Below are positions 6,505 through 9,454 of a DNA stretch of 9,454 bases, piece after piece (positions within the stretch are counted from its first letter, which is position 1; every line of letters begins with the position of its first letter). The position numbers and the translations under genes were made by a program. Below the pieces are notes generated by a model that was given only the letters and a program-made list of their open reading frames with translations, ran no database searches and had not been told where the DNA came from. The stretch lies in the NCBI GenBank assembly GCA_011523315.1, contig WTHE01000438.1:1-9454 (forward strand). The letters run 5' to 3'. Origin of the DNA: Candidatus Binatota bacterium (GTDB lineage Bacteria > Desulfobacterota > Binatia > Bin18).

Positions 6505-7725
6505 ATGTCTCAGTCTTTGCCCCATGTGTTAAACGGTGTCCGCGTCCTCGATTTGACCCGTGCCCTGGCCGGCCCGAGCTGTACCCGCATGCTGGCCGAG
6601 ATGGGCGCCGAGGTCATCAAGGTCGAATCGGCCCCACACGGGGACATGGTCCGCAACGCCAGCACCTTTCGCAACAAGCGCAGCCTGTATTACGTGCAGC
6701 ACAACCGGGGCAAGAAGAGCCTGTGTGTGAATCTGCGCGACCCGCGCGGCATGGCCCTGGTCGCTGGGCTGGTCGGCCAGGTCGATATTGTGGTCGAGAA
6801 CTTCAAGCCTGGGGTGATGGCCGATATGGGTCTGGACTACGAGCGGCTCAAGGCGCTCAAGTCCGATGTCATCCTGTGCTCCATTTCGGCCATGGGCCAG
6901 ACCGGGCCGCTGTCTCATAAGCCCGGCTACGATTATATTGCCCAGGCCTATGCCGGCATCACCTCCATGATCGGCGAGCCCGACGAGGCGCCGTATATTC
7001 CGGGGGTCGGCCTGGGCGATGTCAGCACCGGCGTGCACGCCGCGCTGGGCGTCCTGGCCGCCCTGCGCCACCGCGATCAGACCGGTGAGGGCCAGCACCT
7101 CGATGTGGCGCTGCTGGACGTGTACTACCACTACCACGAGGTCAACGTGCACCAGCCGCGGGCAACCAACGGCAGACTGAGGCCCAGGCCCGCCGGCCGC
7201 CACATGACCTATGCCTGCCCGGCCGGGGTGTTTCAGGCTGCGGGCGGCTATGTGGTGATTATGGCTCATCTGCACCACTGGAGAGACCTGTGCAAAGCCA
7301 TCGACCGCCCCGACCTGGTGGACCATCCAGACTTCCAGACCGATAACCTGCGTCTCAAACGCCGCGACACGGTGACCCGGATCCTCGAAGACTGGCTCCA
7401 GACCTTTCCCGACGTGCCGAGTGCGGTTGCCCAGCTGGAAAAGTTCGGGGTTCCCGTCGCCCCGGTCCTGTCGGTCGTGGACACGCTCGACTATCCGCAT
7501 CTGCGCCAGCGCGGCACGGTGCGGACCATCACCGACCGGCTCCACGGCGAGCTTGACGTGCCGGGCTTTCCGATCAAGTTCTCGGGCTTTCCCGAGGAGC
7601 TGCCGCTGGAAGCCGCGACCCTGGGCCAGCACAACGAGGAGATTCTGACGGACTATCTGGGTCAGACCCCAGAGCAGGTGCAGGAGCTACGCGAGGCCGG
7701 AGTGCTGGTGGAAGACGAGCGGTAG
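6505..7725 (+). CDS. Type III CoA-transferase (CaiB/BaiF family), second tandem copy
   Basis: A 406-residue paralogue of the gene at 5241, aligning with it end to end with no gap in the first 180 residues (143 of 180 identical by hand count) and about 60% identity after that. Catalytic Asp172 in GLGDVSTGVHAA, RVLDLTRALAGPSCTRML, YYHYHE and GVPVAPVLS are all kept, so both copies look active. The main divergence is around residues 215-233 (HQPRATNGRLRPRPAG here against ETYSGSGGEIEPTRSG), which may bear on substrate choice or subunit contacts. AAGGAG lies 6 nt before the ATG. It is last in the operon and converges on the minus-strand genes, with 41 nt between the stops. By analogy with paired CaiB-type subunits such as BbsE/BbsF or SmtA/SmtB, the two products could form a hetero-oligomer; that is inference. 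Confidence 0.93.
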   Translation: MSQSLPHVLNGVRVLDLTRALAGPSCTRMLAEMGAEVIKVESAPHGDMVRNASTFRNKRSLYYVQHNRGKKSLCVNLRDPRGMALVAGLVGQVDIVVENFKPGVMADMGLDYERLKALKSDVILCSISAMGQTGPLSHKPGYDYIAQAYAGITSMIGEPDEAPYIPGVGLGDVSTGVHAALGVLAALRHRDQTGEGQHLDVALLDVYYHYHEVNVHQPRATNGRLRPRPAGRHMTYACPAGVFQAAGGYVVIMAHLHHWRDLCKAIDRPDLVDHPDFQTDNLRLKRRDTVTRILEDWLQTFPDVPSAVAQLEKFGVPVAPVLSVVDTLDYPHLRQRGTVRTITDRLHGELDVPGFPIKFSGFPEELPLEAATLGQHNEEILTDYLGQTPEQVQELREAGVLVEDER

Positions 7726-7766
7726 AGCCGAGCCTTCAGAGACCGAGGCAATACCGGACTGTCCGC

Positions 7767-7967
7767 TCAACTTTCCTGATTGATTCTGTTGAGTTCGGCT
7801 TGGATTTCTGGATCCGCAGCCATGGCTGCGAGCTGGGAGTCGAGAATCTTTTGCTCTTGTAGCCGCTCTCGAATGTGTTGGGTAACGCGTTCTATCAGCC
7901 GGAGCTGCTCATCCAGTGGGAGCTGGACAATCCGCTCTTCCAGTTGAGCTAAGGTCGGTTCAATCAT
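7767..7967 (-). CDS. Small helical protein of unknown function, coupled to ATC-hydrolase gene
   Basis: A 66-residue acidic, mostly helical protein: TLAQLEERIVQLPLDEQLRLIE at the N-terminus (here cited as two blocks, TLAQLEERIVQL and PLDEQLRLIE), then an Arg/Glu/Gln-rich helix and the tail AAMAADPEIQAELNRINQ (47-64). Short proteins with this L-x-Q-L-P-x-x-E-Q-L-x-L-IE start and ADPEIQ-x-EL tail recur in bacteria and are often annotated as hypothetical or antitoxin-like. No toxin gene follows it here, so I do not call a toxin-antitoxin pair. The start is secure: AGGAG at 7977-7973 lies inside the end of the upstream gene, 5 nt before the ATG, and only 2 nt separate the upstream TAA from this ATG, implying translational coupling. 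It could be a partner or regulator of the ATC-hydrolase-like protein, or an unrelated passenger. Confidence 0.75.
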   Translation of the reverse strand: MIEPTLAQLEERIVQLPLDEQLRLIERVTQHIRERLQEQKILDSQLAAMAADPEIQAELNRINQES

Positions 7968-7969
7968 CG

Positions 7970-8491
7970 TTACTCCTCTTTCGGTTCGTCCAGCGACGGT
8001 TTGGCGCTCTTCATCCGGTAGCGAAAGTCACACGTCCGCGCCCCTTCCATGATGGTCTGACTGCGGTGCAGCTCCACCTCGGGACTGCCCAGTTTCGCCC
8101 GGTGAAAGTCGGTCTCGCACAGCAGAACCGCGCCGAGTTCGGGCTCGTTCAGTTGCCGAAAAAAGTCCGCATAGCGACAGCCGGTCACATTAAACTCAAT
8201 CGCGTCGGGCTCCTGCCTGAGCATCTCGATGTCGATATCGTCGCCGATTCTGGGATACAGCGCGTTGCGGGAGGACTCCCACTTTTCCCGGGGACGGCCC
8301 GGCAGTCGGCTGCCCAGTTCATCGACCAGTTGGCGTGACCAGTCCCGCAGGGCGGTTCGGACGAGCCGGTTGGCCTTGTCCTCTCCCAGTTCGGTCCGCA
8401 GTGCGCGCAGGACGGGAATCAGGACCCGAGCCTGAATCTTAACCTCGTCAAGCAGGGAAATATCGGTGTTGACCGAGTCGTCATGTGCCAT
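7970..8491 (-). CDS. L-2-amino-thiazoline-4-carboxylic acid hydrolase family protein
   Basis: A 173-residue protein whose C-terminal half has the ATC hydrolase family (PF14196) pattern: EFNVTGCRYADFFRQLNEPE (99-118), LCETDFH (124-130), ELHRSQTIMEG (140-150) and CDFRYR (154-159), with Cys105, Cys125, Asp128 and Cys154 as conserved-looking positions. The founding enzyme in Pseudomonas opens the thiazoline ring of L-ATC on the way to L-cysteine, but most family members are untested, and no carbamoyl-cysteine hydrolase gene is in view. The N-terminal half (LDEVKIQARVLIPVLRALRT, then a second helix) is helical. The start is uncertain: ATG 8491 gives MAHDDSVNTD, and ATG 8503 would add MPVG; neither has a strong ribosome site. 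Longer starts up to 8632 would overlap the carbonic anhydrase and are rejected. It lies about 70 nt downstream of that gene on the same strand and 2 nt ahead of the small gene. Confidence 0.85.
   Translation of the reverse strand: MAHDDSVNTDISLLDEVKIQARVLIPVLRALRTELGEDKANRLVRTALRDWSRQLVDELGSRLPGRPREKWESSRNALYPRIGDDIDIEMLRQEPDAIEFNVTGCRYADFFRQLNEPELGAVLLCETDFHRAKLGSPEVELHRSQTIMEGARTCDFRYRMKSAKPSLDEPKEE
7973..7977 (-). promoter_or_regulatory. Shine-Dalgarno of the small protein, inside the upstream coding end
   Basis: AGGAG on the minus strand overlaps the last codons of the ATC-hydrolase-like gene and is 5 nt from the small gene's ATG, which supports coupled translation of the two. Confidence 0.7.
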
Positions 8492-8508
8492 GCCCACAGG
8501 CATAGACC

Positions 8509-8522
8509 GAGCCACCGGGCTC
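8509..8522 (-). other. Hairpin just upstream of the ATC-hydrolase-like start
   Basis: GAGCC, a 4-nt loop and GGCTC make a perfect 5-bp stem in the gap after the carbonic anhydrase gene, next to a CTTGCAAG palindrome (8522-8529). It lies 5 nt before the alternative ATG at 8503 and has no U tract. It might mask the weak ribosome site or be incidental. Confidence 0.35.
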
Positions 8523-8561
8523 TTGCAAGGCCGCCGCACCGATTCGGACACGGACAGGTCG

Positions 8562-9320
8562 CTACTGCGCTTCAGCGTCGCGCCGCACAACGCGCTCGTT
8601 GAGCGGCTGCGCGGGACGAGCGTTGTTGGCAAAGATCGCGCCGAACGCCTCGATCTGCTCCGCCGACAGCGCCACCGGTTCGGTCATGACAATCCACGAC
8701 ACGCCCTCGGTGCAGGGCGGCGTGGTGAGCGAACCCGGGTAGCGCCACGTCGTGCGACGCTCGGGCAGGAGCGCCGCCGCATCTACCTCGCCGGCAACGC
8801 TGGTCGCGGGACCGGCTTCGGCAGGCAGCTGGCTCCACAGCGGTGTGAGCGCCTCGTTGGCGCTCCCGGCCTCGAAGAGAACGCCAACGACCGCAAGGGC
8901 GCCGCTGACGTTGCGATGCACCAGATGCAGCTCCAGCGGAGACCGGACGCCGTCCAGCGTGTGCTCGCTGCCGTGATGGAAGTGGAACTGGAGCAGCTCG
9001 TAGCGGTCACCGTCAAGGACGAGGCCGCTTCCCGGTGCATAGTCCACCTGTATGGTGTGGCCGTTATTCACAACGGTGATGGGGCTCGGCGCGTAGTCGA
9101 ACGTGAGGCTGGACAGGTCGCTCACCGTCGCGCCGGTGAGATCGACGGGCGACTGCTCGGTCCCGCCGGCGCAAGCCGCAAACGCCGGGTTGAGCGATCC
9201 CCAATGCTCGGGGCCACCGGGGCCCTCATAGCCCCAGTGGACTTCGTCGGAAGCAGCGATACCTGAAAGCGCCGTGGCACACACCAGGCCAGCCAGAATC
9301 CGCCATGTTTTTCCTGCCAT
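8562..9320 (-). CDS. Alpha-class carbonic anhydrase, exported
   Basis: A 252-residue alpha carbonic anhydrase, which interconverts CO2 and bicarbonate, here outside the cytoplasm. A signal peptide is clear: MAGKTWR, hydrophobic ILAGLVCATALSGIAA, then SDEVHWGYEG as the mature start. Zinc ligands are His113 and His115 in QFHFHHGSEH and His132 in ELHLVH; Glu119 and Thr199 (SLTTPP) complete the usual active site, and His88 in NNGH matches the proton-shuttle His64 of human CA II. Cys50 and Cys203 (TPPC) are placed like the disulfide of bacterial enzymes. The start at 9320 is chosen because GGAGG lies 9 nt upstream and it gives an ideal signal peptide; the ATG at 9329 abuts GGAGG with no spacing, and that at 9362 would add a charged stretch ahead of the signal. 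It heads the minus-strand group. No functional link to its downstream neighbours is evident. Confidence 0.95.
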   Translation of the reverse strand: MAGKTWRILAGLVCATALSGIAASDEVHWGYEGPGGPEHWGSLNPAFAACAGGTEQSPVDLTGATVSDLSSLTFDYAPSPITVVNNGHTIQVDYAPGSGLVLDGDRYELLQFHFHHGSEHTLDGVRSPLELHLVHRNVSGALAVVGVLFEAGSANEALTPLWSQLPAEAGPATSVAGEVDAAALLPERRTTWRYPGSLTTPPCTEGVSWIVMTEPVALSAEQIEAFGAIFANNARPAQPLNERVVRRDAEAQ

Positions 9321-9329
9321 ATGCGTCAT

Positions 9330-9334
9330 CCTCC
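9330..9334 (-). promoter_or_regulatory. Shine-Dalgarno GGAGG that decides the carbonic anhydrase start
   Basis: GGAGG touches the ATG at 9329 directly (0 nt spacing) and is 9 nt from the ATG at 9320. Only the latter spacing is workable, so translation most likely starts at 9320. Confidence 0.7.
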
Positions 9335-9454
9335 GGTTGTATTTTTTGCCATTCTCCGCCACCGCCGAAACGGTGAAGCCAGCAGGTCACTGTGTAGCAT
9401 ACTCTCTCGCTGGAGTGGAGCTTCTTGCGGGCTGCTTGCTCGCGATGAACAGCC

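Noticed and set aside
6529..7632. A 367-codon open frame on the minus strand
   Set aside because: It is fully antisense to the second CoA-transferase, is Gly/His/Val-rich low-information translation, and a similar shadow lies under the first copy at 5274-6062. Typical GC-rich antisense frame.
7726..7766. A bidirectional terminator between the convergent genes
   Set aside because: Only a short CGGAC-T-GTCCG palindrome and weak 4-bp pairings are present, with no U run on either strand.
7767..8491. A type II toxin-antitoxin pair
   Set aside because: The larger partner matches the ATC hydrolase pattern, not a known toxin fold, so the antitoxin-like look of the small protein is not enough.
8466..9266. 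A 266-codon open frame on the plus strand
   Set aside because: It is antisense to the well-supported carbonic anhydrase and Arg-rich, with no domain.

Overview
The window is GC-rich, densely coded bacterial chromosomal DNA. It has strong AGGAGG-type ribosome binding sites, short gaps and no tRNA, rRNA, transposase or integrase that I can see. The gene families are luciferase-like monooxygenases, Abhydrolase_10, SDR, CaiB/BaiF CoA-transferases, ATC-hydrolase and an alpha carbonic anhydrase with a signal peptide. They suit an aerobic, metabolically versatile bacterium (proteobacterial, actinobacterial, or an uncultured lineage such as Tectomicrobia/Entotheonella or Binatota). The export signals and the alpha carbonic anhydrase point to an organism with a periplasm. 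I cannot fix the taxon from sequence alone.

Layout. (1) Bases 1-1167, minus strand: a glutathione S-transferase with a clear sigma70-like promoter and a textbook intrinsic terminator, followed by the first 144 codons of a luciferase-like flavin monooxygenase that runs off the left edge. Between them lies a 36-nt hairpin element ending in ATTGAAAC, which looks like a single CRISPR repeat. (2) Bases 1299-7725, plus strand: five tightly spaced genes (gaps 12, 29, 23 and 43 nt) that read as one operon: exported Abhydrolase_10 hydrolase, luciferase-like flavin monooxygenase (split by a one-base frameshift), short-chain dehydrogenase, and two tandem, collinear type III CoA-transferases of 406 residues each. 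(3) Bases 7767-9320, minus strand, convergent with the operon: exported alpha carbonic anhydrase, ATC-hydrolase-family protein, and a 66-residue small protein whose start is coupled to the stop of the ATC-hydrolase gene.

How the genes may work together (inference). The operon has the parts for oxidising a hydrophobic or cyclic substrate: an esterase/lactonase-like hydrolase, an oxygenase that could hydroxylate or do a Baeyer-Villiger insertion, an NAD-type alcohol dehydrogenase, and CoA-transferases that activate the resulting acid. The divergent GST and second monooxygenase may belong to the same regulon. The substrate cannot be read from the sequence.

No stretch over 300 bases lacks a gene. 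The longest non-coding parts are 1168-1298 (divergent promoter region) and 9321-9454 (upstream of the carbonic anhydrase, no gene seen).
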